Below, piece after piece: positions 34,791 through 42,910 of a stretch of 64,000 nt of DNA. Positions within the stretch are counted from its first letter, which is position 1, and each line of letters starts with the position of its first letter. The notes under the pieces are model-generated. The model saw only the letters and a program-made list of their open reading frames with translations, searched no databases and was not told where the DNA came from. Made by a program: the position numbers and the translations under genes. The stretch is from Rheinheimera faecalis (GTDB taxonomy: Bacteria; Pseudomonadota; Gammaproteobacteria; Enterobacterales; Alteromonadaceae). The stretch spans positions 1 to 64,000 of the forward strand of contig NZ_JAJOYT010000012.1 in assembly GCF_021290965.1 (NCBI RefSeq), in the 5' to 3' direction.

Positions 34791-36678
34791 CTGGGGTATC
34801 CTTCGGAAAAAAAAGTTCAAAACTGACAGGCCAGCCCAAATCAGTACGGAAGCTGATCTGGCCCTGGTGGGCATCCATAATACGTTTCACTATGGCTAAG
34901 CCTAAACCGCTGCCGCCACTGCGTTTGCTGATAAAAGGCCGGAATAGTTGTTCAGTGGTTAAGCTGAGATCCAAAGCAGGACCATTGTTATGCACCCGTA
35001 CCTGGATAACATCCCCTATTAATGTCACGTCGACGCTCAAGGTTGCATCGGCCTGATTACGTAAAAAGGCATTGGCATTATCAAACAGATTTAAGAACAC
35101 TTGCTGCACTCTGTGCTGGTCGGCGTGCAGCATCAGACCAGAGGGAACCTTCAGCTCCAGCTTGACCTGCTGCCAGTCAAACTGCTGCAACAAACTTTGC
35201 AGCAAAGGCTCCAGCTCAATCTGGCTGTATTGCAACTGCAAGCGGCCTGAGTACACCAGCATATCGGAAATCAGCCGATCGGCTCTTTTCAGTTGCTGCT
35301 GAATATGGCCACGCAATTCAGCATCAACACCAGCGGATGCCATAGAAATAATATTCAAAGGGTTACGCAACTCATGCGCCATCGAAGCCGCCAAAGCCCC
35401 CATTTCGACCAGATGTTGCTGCGACAGTTGTTGTTTTTCGGCTTCGGCCAGTTGTAGTGACTGCGCCAATAGCTCACAGCTACTGCCAAGCAAAGAACCA
35501 AACACCTGCGCCATTAAACGAATGCCAGGCGTCATATCATCCCAGCCCAATAATTCCACCTGCCACTGGCCTTGCTGGGTATAACAGCGAATCTGCAGCT
35601 GACGAGCATCAGCTACCCCATCTGTTACACGGCCTGCTGAAGCTGTTGGCAATTGCACCTGTACTTTTTGCTTCAGCGCAGCAGATAAGAGTTCAGCTGC
35701 TGTTTCACTTAACACAGTCCAGTTCTGACACTGTGCCAATTGCTGACGCCAGGTGTTGATCAAGGCCTGATCCAAAGTTGCACCAGGGTAAATTAAACGT
35801 TCGGCCAGCTTAGCGACAGGCCGGTAACAGGCTGCGGTAAGTATTAACACCAGACTGGAGTAAAGCCATAGCTGCCAGCCTGGTACATTGGCTAATGCCT
35901 GCATACCCAACTGACCAAAGATGGAGCTGACCAAAGCCATCAGCAACAGCAATAACAAGGACATCACCAGCCAGAGCAAAGCTCTGTTCGCCAGAGCATT
36001 CACAGCCAGCATCTGGTAACGCACCACGCCATAGACCAGTAATACCGGATAGCTTGGCAACAACAACATAGGATAAGGAAACCAGTCCAGACCAAAAGAA
36101 GGAAAAACCACAGGAGTCGCCAGTAATAAACCCCAACCCCCTGCTAAAAACATCGCGACAATAGAGCGTTTTTTATTGCCCTGATGATAACGCCAGCCAT
36201 ACCACAACACAGCGTGGGCCAGAATACCCAAAGTGACTGTATACAGCAGATTTAAAAAGCCGTAGGAATGAAATACAAAAACCTGACCCAAGGCTGAGCT
36301 TTGTAGCACATCACCAGCATCCAGACTCCAGCTCAGCAACACCACCATAGCGGTCAGAAAATACAGCCAGCCGATATGACGTCTGGCCCAGCTTAACCAG
36401 GAGGCGCGAACCTTATCCTGTTCAACAAACCTCAAGGCAAAATGCAGGAAAAAAGTAGGCATCAAAGGATTAGCCAATAACAGGCTGCGGCCTAATTGCA
36501 TCTGATCATGCAACACAAAAACATGACCCAGACACCAAAGCGCCATCATGGCACCAAAGCCCGCCAGGCCTGCAAGTGTGCGCTGATAACGCGAATGCCA
36601 CCAGAGCCAGCCCGACATCAGCGCAGCGCAAGCGCTGGTGACTAACATCATCAGCTCAAAAGCTAAAATCAAATCCAC
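34783..36678 (-). CDS. Membrane sensor histidine kinase
   Basis: This is the sensor partner of the NtrC-type regulator. The 631-aa protein starts with about nine to ten membrane helices (residues 5-300), resembling the 7TM-type sensor region of PrsK-like kinases. A linker follows, then a DHp domain with the phospho-acceptor His in MAHELRNPLNIISMASAG, and an ATPase domain with NLFDNANAFL (N box), FRPFISKRSGGSGLGLAIVKRIMDAH (G boxes). The membrane part and the absence of a periplasmic domain suggest that it senses a signal in the membrane. It is the first gene of the two-gene unit and is divergent from the bd oxidase operon, with 188 bases between. Confidence 0.9.
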   Translation of the reverse strand: MDLILAFELMMLVTSACAALMSGWLWWHSRYQRTLAGLAGFGAMMALWCLGHVFVLHDQMQLGRSLLLANPLMPTFFLHFALRFVEQDKVRASWLSWARRHIGWLYFLTAMVVLLSWSLDAGDVLQSSALGQVFVFHSYGFLNLLYTVTLGILAHAVLWYGWRYHQGNKKRSIVAMFLAGGWGLLLATPVVFPSFGLDWFPYPMLLLPSYPVLLVYGVVRYQMLAVNALANRALLWLVMSLLLLLLMALVSSIFGQLGMQALANVPGWQLWLYSSLVLILTAACYRPVAKLAERLIYPGATLDQALINTWRQQLAQCQNWTVLSETAAELLSAALKQKVQVQLPTASAGRVTDGVADARQLQIRCYTQQGQWQVELLGWDDMTPGIRLMAQVFGSLLGSSCELLAQSLQLAEAEKQQLSQQHLVEMGALAASMAHELRNPLNIISMASAGVDAELRGHIQQQLKRADRLISDMLVYSGRLQLQYSQIELEPLLQSLLQQFDWQQVKLELKVPSGLMLHADQHRVQQVFLNLFDNANAFLRNQADATLSVDVTLIGDVIQVRVHNNGPALDLSLTTEQLFRPFISKRSGGSGLGLAIVKRIMDAHQGQISFRTDLGWPVSFELFFPKDTPDV

Positions 36679-36866
36679 AGCTTACCGTCAACTTTGTTGT
36701 CATCACTTTGGCTTTAAATCGTAAACCAAGTTTACACCCACTGCAAATTTATAATTTTATTGATTTAGAATCATAAAGTTACAAATAAATATAATTATGG
36801 CCTGATTCTGGCAATACAGGGATACGCAGCGTTTTTGCTGTCTAACTTGTCAACAAAGAGAACATT

Positions 36867-36971
36867 ATGCCAGACCTGTCTATTCTTGCTGCCGAACTGC
36901 TGACCATGTTGCTGTTGTTGTCTGTGGCGCTTGCGCCATCTGTGCTAAGCCGAGTCAAAGCACCTAAATAA
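36867..36971 (+). CDS. 34-aa hydrophobic small ORF upstream of the bd oxidase genes
   Basis: This short ORF encodes a single hydrophobic helix (LLTMLLLLSVALAPSV) flanked by an acidic start (MPDLS) and a basic tail (SRVKAPK). It ends 10 bases before the ATG of the oxidase subunit I gene and is co-directional. Single-helix small proteins often accompany bd oxidases (CydX, CydS, CydH types), but this one is upstream rather than downstream and matches none that I recognise. The ribosome site is weak (AGAGA). It could be a true subunit, a leader, or chance. Confidence 0.4.
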   Translation: MPDLSILAAELLTMLLLLSVALAPSVLSRVKAPK

Positions 36972-36981
36972 CGAGGTTTGT

Positions 36982-38406
36982 ATGGAACTTGATGTCAGTA
37001 TCCTCTCGCGTATCCAGTTTGCTTTTACCGTAAGCTTCCATATTATTTTTCCATCCATCACCATAGGTTTAGCCACGCTGATTGCGATTTGGGAAGGCTT
37101 ATGGCTGAAAACTGGTAACCCACAGTACCTGCAACTGGCCAAGTTCTGGATCAAACCTTTTGCTATTACCTTTGGTATGGGGGTGGTGTCCGGCATAGTG
37201 CTGTCATACGAATTTGGCACCAACTTCTCTAAATTTTCTGAAATCGCAGGGGCTGTGCTTGGACCTCTGATGGCGTACGAAGTGCTGACTGCATTTTTCC
37301 TCGAAGCTGGCTTTTTAGGTGTGATGCTATTTGGTTGGCAACGTGTCAGCGCAAAAATGCACTTTTTCGCCACAGTCACAGTAGCTATAGGGACCTGGAT
37401 CTCCGCTTTCTGGATTATCGCTGCCAACTCCTGGATGCAAACCCCACAAGGTCATCAGATTGTCGACGGTAAGTTTGAAGTCGTCAACTGGCTTGAAGTC
37501 ATTTTTAATCCCTCTATGCCCTACCGTTTAGTGCATATGCTGCTGGCTGCTTTTATCACTGCCACTTTTGTGGTGATGGCCACTCATGCCTGGTATTTAC
37601 GTAAGGGCCAGCATAAAGAATTTGGCCGTAAAGGTTTGTCGATGATGTTGTGGTTTGCATTAGTGCTGACCCCACTGCAAGCCTGGGTGGGTGACTTACA
37701 TGGTTTAAATGTGAAAGAACATCAACCGGTGAAACTGGCAGCGATGGAAGGGATCTGGGCAGAAAAAGAAGCTAATGTGCCGCTGCTGCTGTTTGCTTTG
37801 CCCGATATGAAAGCCGAAGAAAACCACTATGAAGTTGCAGTGCCAGGTGTGGCCAGTCTGATTTTAACCCACGACTGGCAGGGCGAACTGCAAGGTTTAA
37901 AATCAGTTCCTGCAGAGGACAGACCTAATGTGCCTATGGTGTTCTTTAGCTTCCGCATTATGGTCGGTCTTGGCCTGCTGATGATAGGTGTTGCAGTGTT
38001 GGGTGCTTACCTGCGCTGGCGTGGCACTTTGTATCAAAGCAACTGGTTCCTCTGGCCAGTCAGCTTTATGGCTCCAACAGGTGTTATTGCTGTGTTAGCC
38101 GGCTGGTATGTGGTGGAAATTGGTCGTCAGCCCTGGATTATTTATGGCTTGGTTCGCACCAGTGAGATCGTCAGCCCCTTACCTGCTGAACGCGTACTGT
38201 TTTCACTGACCTTGTTTGTCTTGACCTACAGCCTGCTGTTTGGGGTTTATCTGTACTTTATGCGCAAACTGATCAAAAAAGGTCCGGCCCCTATCGAACA
38301 TCTGGAACAACAACGTATTGGTGTCAAAGCTTCAGGTTACGCCTTGTCCTTTACCAAAGCTTTAGCAACTGACGCTGATGCAACTTCAACAAAAGGAGCC
38401 AACTAA
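36982..38406 (+). CDS. cydA: Cytochrome bd-type quinol oxidase subunit I (CioA/CydA)
   Basis: Subunit I of the terminal oxidase oxidises quinol and holds the hemes. The 474-aa protein has about nine helices. It carries the conserved N-terminal RIQFAFTVSFHIIFPS with the heme-ligand His, GVVSGIVLSYEFGTNF, EAGFLGVMLFGW, and GRQPWIIYGLVRTSE near the C-terminus. The Q-loop after WVGDLHG is short, which is typical of the cyanide-insensitive (CIO) branch. It overlaps the subunit II gene by one base (TAATG), so the two are co-translated. Confidence 0.93.
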   Translation: MELDVSILSRIQFAFTVSFHIIFPSITIGLATLIAIWEGLWLKTGNPQYLQLAKFWIKPFAITFGMGVVSGIVLSYEFGTNFSKFSEIAGAVLGPLMAYEVLTAFFLEAGFLGVMLFGWQRVSAKMHFFATVTVAIGTWISAFWIIAANSWMQTPQGHQIVDGKFEVVNWLEVIFNPSMPYRLVHMLLAAFITATFVVMATHAWYLRKGQHKEFGRKGLSMMLWFALVLTPLQAWVGDLHGLNVKEHQPVKLAAMEGIWAEKEANVPLLLFALPDMKAEENHYEVAVPGVASLILTHDWQGELQGLKSVPAEDRPNVPMVFFSFRIMVGLGLLMIGVAVLGAYLRWRGTLYQSNWFLWPVSFMAPTGVIAVLAGWYVVEIGRQPWIIYGLVRTSEIVSPLPAERVLFSLTLFVLTYSLLFGVYLYFMRKLIKKGPAPIEHLEQQRIGVKASGYALSFTKALATDADATSTKGAN

Positions 38407-39449
38407 TGGAGCTGGAACTGAGTTTAGACCTGTTTTATTTGCTGCTGCTTGGCTTTGCCATTCTGATGTACGTGCTGTTGGATGGTTTTGACCTGGGTAT
38501 GGGCATTCTGTACCCATGGTTTAATACAGACGCAGAACACGACCATTTAATGCGTTCTATTGCGCACGTCTGGGATGGCAATGAAACCTGGCTGGTGTTT
38601 GGTGGCGTGATTTTATTTGGTGCTTTCCCGGCAGCTTATGCATCTATCGCCTCGACTTTTTATCTGCCGATTATGCTAATGCTGATAGGTTTGATTTTCC
38701 GCGGTGTAGCTTTTGAATACCGTTTTAAATCAGATACTTCAAAGAGATATTGGAATACTGCCTTTGCTGTTGGCTCTAGTCTGGCCGCTTTTTGTCAGGG
38801 CCTGATGCTGGGCACTTTGGTACAGGGTGTACCAGCTGATTTTATTAATCAGTCCAGTTTCAGCTGGCTAAGTCCTTTTAGCTTGTTTTGTGGTTTAGCT
38901 GTAATGGCCGGTTATGCACTGCTGGCCTGCTGTTATCTGGTGATGAAAAGCCGTGGTGAGCTGCAACAAAAAGCAGCGCGTTATGGCCAACGTTTATTAC
39001 TGATTGTGATGTTATCCATGCTGCTGGTCAGCTTATGGACAGTCTGGATTGAGCCGGAAATCCGTGCTCGTTGGTTTGGCGGCTGGCATGCTTTATGGTT
39101 AATCCCACTGCCTCTGTTGTCGGTGCTTGCCGCCCGTTTATTATTCCGCGACTTAGGCCGGGTCAACCGCAGCCATAAAGCGGAAACCGCTGTGCATGAA
39201 CGCCACGAAGAACGGCCATTCTGGCTGGCGTCTGGATTATTCCTGCTGGCCTTTGTTGGTTTACTGGTCAGTGTATTCCCTTACCTGTTACCACGCCAAT
39301 TGACCTATATGGAGGCCGCAGCACCAGATAGCAGTTTGATCTTTATGTTGCCTGGCATCTTCATTTTTGTACCGCTGATTTGCGCCTATACACTCTGGGG
39401 CTACAAAATTTTCGCCGGTAAAGTGGAAGATTATCAGGAGGGCTATTGA
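38406..39449 (+). CDS. cydB: Cytochrome bd-type quinol oxidase subunit II (CioB/CydB)
   Basis: This is the second oxidase subunit, 347 aa with about eight to nine helices. Family motifs present are LLDGFDLGMGILYPWF, IAHVWDGNETWLVFGGVILFGAFP and RGVAFEYRFK. Together with subunit I it forms the respiratory complex that reduces oxygen to water. Its TGA shares one base with the ATG of a 39-aa membrane protein gene. No cydDC exporter genes are in this window. Confidence 0.93.
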   Translation: MELELSLDLFYLLLLGFAILMYVLLDGFDLGMGILYPWFNTDAEHDHLMRSIAHVWDGNETWLVFGGVILFGAFPAAYASIASTFYLPIMLMLIGLIFRGVAFEYRFKSDTSKRYWNTAFAVGSSLAAFCQGLMLGTLVQGVPADFINQSSFSWLSPFSLFCGLAVMAGYALLACCYLVMKSRGELQQKAARYGQRLLLIVMLSMLLVSLWTVWIEPEIRARWFGGWHALWLIPLPLLSVLAARLLFRDLGRVNRSHKAETAVHERHEERPFWLASGLFLLAFVGLLVSVFPYLLPRQLTYMEAAAPDSSLIFMLPGIFIFVPLICAYTLWGYKIFAGKVEDYQEGY

Positions 39450-39568
39450 TGAAATTTTTTGGAAAAGAATTGTCTCAAACCCAATGGTTTGTCGTTTTAT
39501 ACCTGTCTGGTTTTTTAACTTTAACTTTCATTGCATGGCTATTAAAACAAGGAATGAAGTTTTTATAG
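39449..39568 (+). CDS. Small DUF2474-type membrane protein of the bd oxidase operon
   Basis: This 39-aa single-helix protein (QWFVVLYLSGFLTLTFIAWLLKQ) starts on the last base of the subunit II stop (TGATG). The WFVVLYLSGF pattern and the position directly after cydB match the DUF2474 small proteins found with CIO-type oxidases. Such proteins are thought to be accessory subunits like CydX, by analogy. It is too short to be called by most gene finders. Confidence 0.75.
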   Translation: MKFFGKELSQTQWFVVLYLSGFLTLTFIAWLLKQGMKFL

Positions 39569-39680
39569 AGCCTTTAAAAATCAAGCATTTTCACCTAACA
39601 AATAACAGGCTTTTATTGATCTGACACAAATAAAGTGTCAATCAATGGGTCTGTTATTTTCATTTTTTTCATTTTTTTAT

Positions 39681-39710
39681 TTGCATTTTAAAAAACACTG
39701 CTGCTATAGT
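39681..39710 (+). promoter_or_regulatory. Sigma70-like promoter before the small secreted protein gene
   Basis: TTGCAT (39681-39686) and TATAGT (39705-39710) are separated by 18 bases in an AT-rich stretch and lie about 44 bases before the ATG at 39754. The two boxes are close to the vegetative consensus. Confidence 0.55.
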
Positions 39711-39753
39711 CAGGACAAGACCGAGCTGTTTTGGTCCTTACCGGGTGCGAAAG

Positions 39754-40071
39754 ATGAAGTATTTAAGTTTTATCGCAGTGTTGTTTTACCTAAGTTTGCT
39801 GTTTCCTACGGCAGGCCATTCTGCATCCAGCAGTTGGGTAGATTTACAACAAGCGAATAAAAACTTCACTGTTGCCCTGGTTGCTTCAGCTACACACTCC
39901 ACTGTCGACTCGACAGAAACTTCAAGTGATGATGAGAAAAGCCCTGTCTGCTGGAATAGTTTTGAATTCCCAGCGGCACAGAACGGCGCTTATCAACAAA
40001 CACAAAGCCAATTCAGTACAGTGCAACAAAGCTGTTATGCAGCACGCGCACCACCAGTACACCTCTCTTAA
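39754..40071 (+). CDS. Small secreted hypothetical protein
   Basis: This protein is unrecognised. The 105-aa precursor has a clear Sec signal peptide (YLSFIAVLFYLSLLFPTAGHSA). The mature part is Ser/Thr- and Gln-rich with two Cys (SPVCWNS, QQSCYAA) that could pair. A GTG at 39745 gives three extra residues. A sigma70-like promoter lies just upstream. It sits between the bd oxidase operon and a CBS-domain gene on the same strand, 105 bases from the latter. Confidence 0.55.
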   Translation: MKYLSFIAVLFYLSLLFPTAGHSASSSWVDLQQANKNFTVALVASATHSTVDSTETSSDDEKSPVCWNSFEFPAAQNGAYQQTQSQFSTVQQSCYAARAPPVHLS

Positions 40072-40176
40072 ATCATTGAAATTGTCAGAGTTTCCGGCTT
40101 CTTAGTCACTATCTGACGACATCCATTGTATTGATTTCAGTTTCGCTGCCTCTGAGCGGACTGACGAGAGGTTTCT

Positions 40177-40737
40177 ATGAAAAAGTTAAATTTATTCAAC
40201 GTTGATGTAATAGACCATTTAGTTCAGCCAGCAGAATTTGCCGAAGCAAATGTCAACTCAGCAGCGCTGGATTTTGTGTCTGACTTTAAGACCACCAGCC
40301 CAATGATGATTGATGCTAATACCTGTGCAGTCGAAGCAGAGGATATGATGAATCATGAACATACCAAATTAAAACTGGTAATAGACGCCAATCAGGAATT
40401 GATTGGTTTAATCAGCTACGAACAGTTGTCTATCCAGAATGTACTACAACGTTTAGGCAAAGGCGTGAATCGTACTGACCTGACCGTAGCCGATTTAATG
40501 CGTCCACGTTCTGAAATCAAAGCTTTGGCTTATGAACAAATCAAACACTGCACTATCGGTGATGTGCTGAACACATTGCAACACAATGGTGAGCAGCACT
40601 GTTTAGTGATAGATACCGACTCTCACCACATCCGCGGTGTGATATCAGCAAGCGATATCGCCAGCCGTTTGCATATTCCGGTTCATATTGAAAAAGCTCC
40701 GACTTTTTTAAATATTTTTGACCGTATGTATGCCTGA
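40177..40737 (+). CDS. CBS domain-containing protein
   Basis: This 186-aa protein is built from a CBS pair. The first unit is about residues 35-95 (SPMMIDANTCAVEAEDMMNHEHTKLKLVIDANQELIGLISYEQL), the second about 110-175 (MRPRSEIKALAYEQI...HCLVIDTDSHHIRGVISASDIASRL). Such pairs usually bind adenine nucleotides and regulate a partner, and no partner domain is fused here. GAGAGG lies 6 bases before the ATG. A hairpin with a T-run follows at 40794-40830. Confidence 0.85.
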   Translation: MKKLNLFNVDVIDHLVQPAEFAEANVNSAALDFVSDFKTTSPMMIDANTCAVEAEDMMNHEHTKLKLVIDANQELIGLISYEQLSIQNVLQRLGKGVNRTDLTVADLMRPRSEIKALAYEQIKHCTIGDVLNTLQHNGEQHCLVIDTDSHHIRGVISASDIASRLHIPVHIEKAPTFLNIFDRMYA

Positions 40738-41086
40738 TCGACCTTTGACGGGTCGTTAACGCGGCCTGCTAAAGCATGTTTTCTCCTGGTTTTCCCCGTT
40801 TCGTAGTCATTCCCGCGGAACGGGGTTTTTGAAAGCCGCCACAGAGTATAGGTACCTCCAAGACCTCCCCTCTGCCTGGTTTCCTGGTTTATGGCGGCGT
40901 TTTCCTCCTTCAATAGCATAAGTACCTCCAAGACCTGCCTCCCAAAACAACTCCTATAAACAACTGAATATAAAGATAAAAAGACACCTTCATCAAATCT
41001 TCAGCAAATCTTTATGCTTTCTTTTTAAGCCAATAAAGCATTGCCTGTTATGTTCCTGGTCACCGTTATTTGATGGGTAAAAAAAG
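40738..41086 (+). other. Gene-free region with a terminator-like hairpin and a 70-base direct repeat
   Basis: About 350 bases carry no gene. CCCCGTT (40794-40800) and AACGGGG (40819-40825) followed by five T form a probable terminator for the CBS gene. GTACCTCCAAGACCT occurs twice, at 40852-40866 and 40922-40936, exactly 70 bases apart. The last 150 bases are AT-rich and hold the serine hydrolase promoter. Confidence 0.6.
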
Positions 41087-42760
41087 ATGAAGAGAACACT
41101 GCTAGTCGCTATAAAAATTCTGCTTTCTTTGGGCCTGCTTTTTGCTGCAACTCATCACCTGACAGCACAGGCATTGGCTGCAGAATCAAAACCAATTCAC
41201 ACTGATAGTCAGCAAAAGCTCTCAGGAAAAATCATTTTCTCAACCACAGCCAAAGCTATAGAGTCATACCAAGCCACTGAGCTCATCCAGAGATTTGAGC
41301 TTAATAGCACAAAAAGCCTGTATTTTAATGCTGTACTAGACCAGCCGCTTACAGCCTATTTGCAGGAATTAGCACCTGAATTATCTGCTGAAGAAGTTAA
41401 CAAAATCGGCAATTACCAATTTACCTTTTATGTCGATGGTTCAGTGGTTTACACCGAAAACTTAAATCTGGCGGCAGGCTTATCCACTGAAAAGTCCAGC
41501 CACAAAGTGTTGATGAAGCCGTTTTTTAGTGAAGCCAGCGAAGACTCCTGGGGGCGCTTTTTATGGATGCGCTTTATGCATTTCGGTGGAGAACAAGCCA
41601 TGACGGAAGGCGTTCATACGCTGAAAATAGAAATCAGACCCTACGTCAAAACAGCTGATATAAAAATTGGTAACCTGATTGCTACAGGTGAAATTTCAGT
41701 GCAGGTGGTAAAACCCAAGGCGACTGAGCAGCAAATAGCTATTCAACCCATTCAGGCCACCCATGACTGGATTATTTCGAAAGACAGCTACAACAAAGAT
41801 TTGATTAGAGCAATGAACAAAAAAATTGCTGAAAAAGACTTCAAAGATATTAGCAGTGTGGTTGTGATTAAAGATGGAGCTTTGTTATTGGAAGAATACT
41901 TTAATGGCAGTGAACGTGCATCCTTGCATGACCCTCGCTCTGTGGGTAAAAGCTTTGCTTCCACTATGCTGGGCATAGCCATAGCCGAAGGTTTTATTCA
42001 AAGCGAAAGGCAAAGTCTGAGTGAGTTTTACCCGCTAAAGAACTACCAAAACTACTCAACCCAAAAAGCCAATGTCAGCCTGAAAGACCTGATGACAATG
42101 ACTTCGGGTTTTGCCGGAGATGATTCGGATTCAGCCTCCCAAGGCAATGAAGAAAACATGTATCCAACACCAGACTGGGTGAAATTCACGCTGGATTTAC
42201 CTATGCAAAATCCAACATCCTCCGCCAAAGAATGGAGCTACTTTACGGCTGGTGTGGTGATTTTAGGTGATGTTTTACACCAAAAAATACCTGATGGCCT
42301 GGAAGCATATGCTGATAAAAAGTTGTTTGCACCGCTGGGTATCACTGAATACCAATGGCAATACACCCCACAAAAAGTAGCTAATACAGCCGGAGGCATC
42401 CGCTTAAGAGCATTGGATTTTGCCAAATATGGCCAGCTGTATAAAAATGGCGGAAGCTGGGGCAAGCAACAAATTATTCCTGCAGACTGGGTAAAAGCGA
42501 GTTTAGCTGAGCAGGTGGCACGGACAGAGCAAAAGGATGGTGGCCATTATGGCTATTTATTCTGGAACGATAGGATTCAGTCGGGCCAGCAGTCTTTTGA
42601 AGTGGCTTATGCCAGCGGCAATGGCGGCAATAAAATCTTTATTTTCAAAGACATTCCGTTGGTTATTGTGATCACAGCCAAAGCCTATAACAAAGCTTAT
42701 GGCCACCCCCAGGTCGCGCAGATGATTAGTGACTATCTTTTGCCGGCTATTCTGCACTAA
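41087..42760 (+). CDS. Serine hydrolase of the beta-lactamase class C family
   Basis: This 557-aa exported protein has a signal peptide (LLSLGLLFAATHHLTAQALA). A roughly 200-residue N-terminal region of unknown type (about 35-225, beta-rich) follows, then a beta-lactamase/penicillin-binding-like serine hydrolase domain (about 240-550). The active-site Ser-x-x-Lys is in SVGKSFAS, and the second motif Tyr may lie in WSYFTAGVVILGD. A KTG-type box is replaced by something like SGNGGNK. The enzyme could be an esterase, a peptidase or a beta-lactam-related enzyme, and resistance should not be assumed. The gene is monocistronic and is followed by interspersed repeat R2. Confidence 0.82.
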   Translation: MKRTLLVAIKILLSLGLLFAATHHLTAQALAAESKPIHTDSQQKLSGKIIFSTTAKAIESYQATELIQRFELNSTKSLYFNAVLDQPLTAYLQELAPELSAEEVNKIGNYQFTFYVDGSVVYTENLNLAAGLSTEKSSHKVLMKPFFSEASEDSWGRFLWMRFMHFGGEQAMTEGVHTLKIEIRPYVKTADIKIGNLIATGEISVQVVKPKATEQQIAIQPIQATHDWIISKDSYNKDLIRAMNKKIAEKDFKDISSVVVIKDGALLLEEYFNGSERASLHDPRSVGKSFASTMLGIAIAEGFIQSERQSLSEFYPLKNYQNYSTQKANVSLKDLMTMTSGFAGDDSDSASQGNEENMYPTPDWVKFTLDLPMQNPTSSAKEWSYFTAGVVILGDVLHQKIPDGLEAYADKKLFAPLGITEYQWQYTPQKVANTAGGIRLRALDFAKYGQLYKNGGSWGKQQIIPADWVKASLAEQVARTEQKDGGHYGYLFWNDRIQSGQQSFEVAYASGNGGNKIFIFKDIPLVIVITAKAYNKAYGHPQVAQMISDYLLPAILH

Positions 42761-42762
42761 CC

Positions 42763-42886
42763 CCTTCGTACTTGAAGCTGCAGCTTTGTTGACTGCGCGC
42801 TCTCGCCCCAGTCACATAGGTAAACTATGTGACTGGGGTCTCGTGTGCTTGTCGCCTCCCTGCAACTCCAATTACTTTGGGTATAG
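42763..42886 (+). repeat. Interspersed ~120-bp palindromic repeat, copy R2
   Basis: This is the best preserved copy of the family. It runs from CCCTTCGTACTTGAAGC through GCAGCTTTGTTGACTGC and CTCTCGCCCC to the end AATTACTTTGGGTATA. Its core is a perfect 14-bp stem, CCCCAGTCACATAG (42806-42819) with CTATGTGACTGGGG (42825-42838). The outer ends are also roughly inverted to each other. The hairpin core may terminate the serine hydrolase transcript and that of the convergent TPR regulator. Copy R3 lies 2.7 kb away in inverted orientation. Confidence 0.75.
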
Positions 42887-42910
42887 ATCAGCAAAGCAGC
42901 TATTTCTGAC

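Noticed and set aside
34791-34874. 28 extra N-terminal codons of the NtrC-type regulator
   Set aside because: They lie inside the kinase gene and precede the normal receiver start. The ATG at 34790 overlapping the kinase stop is the usual coupled arrangement.
36762-36776. TTGAT...ATCAT half-sites before the bd oxidase operon, like an FNR box
   Set aside because: The spacing is five, not four, and the right half is ATCAT rather than ATCAA. It is not close enough to call an FNR site in an AT-rich region.
41087-42760. Calling the serine hydrolase a beta-lactamase resistance gene
   Set aside because: Only the Ser-x-x-Lys fold signature is seen, the KTG-type box is altered, and there is a long extra domain. 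Most such proteins are esterases or peptidases.
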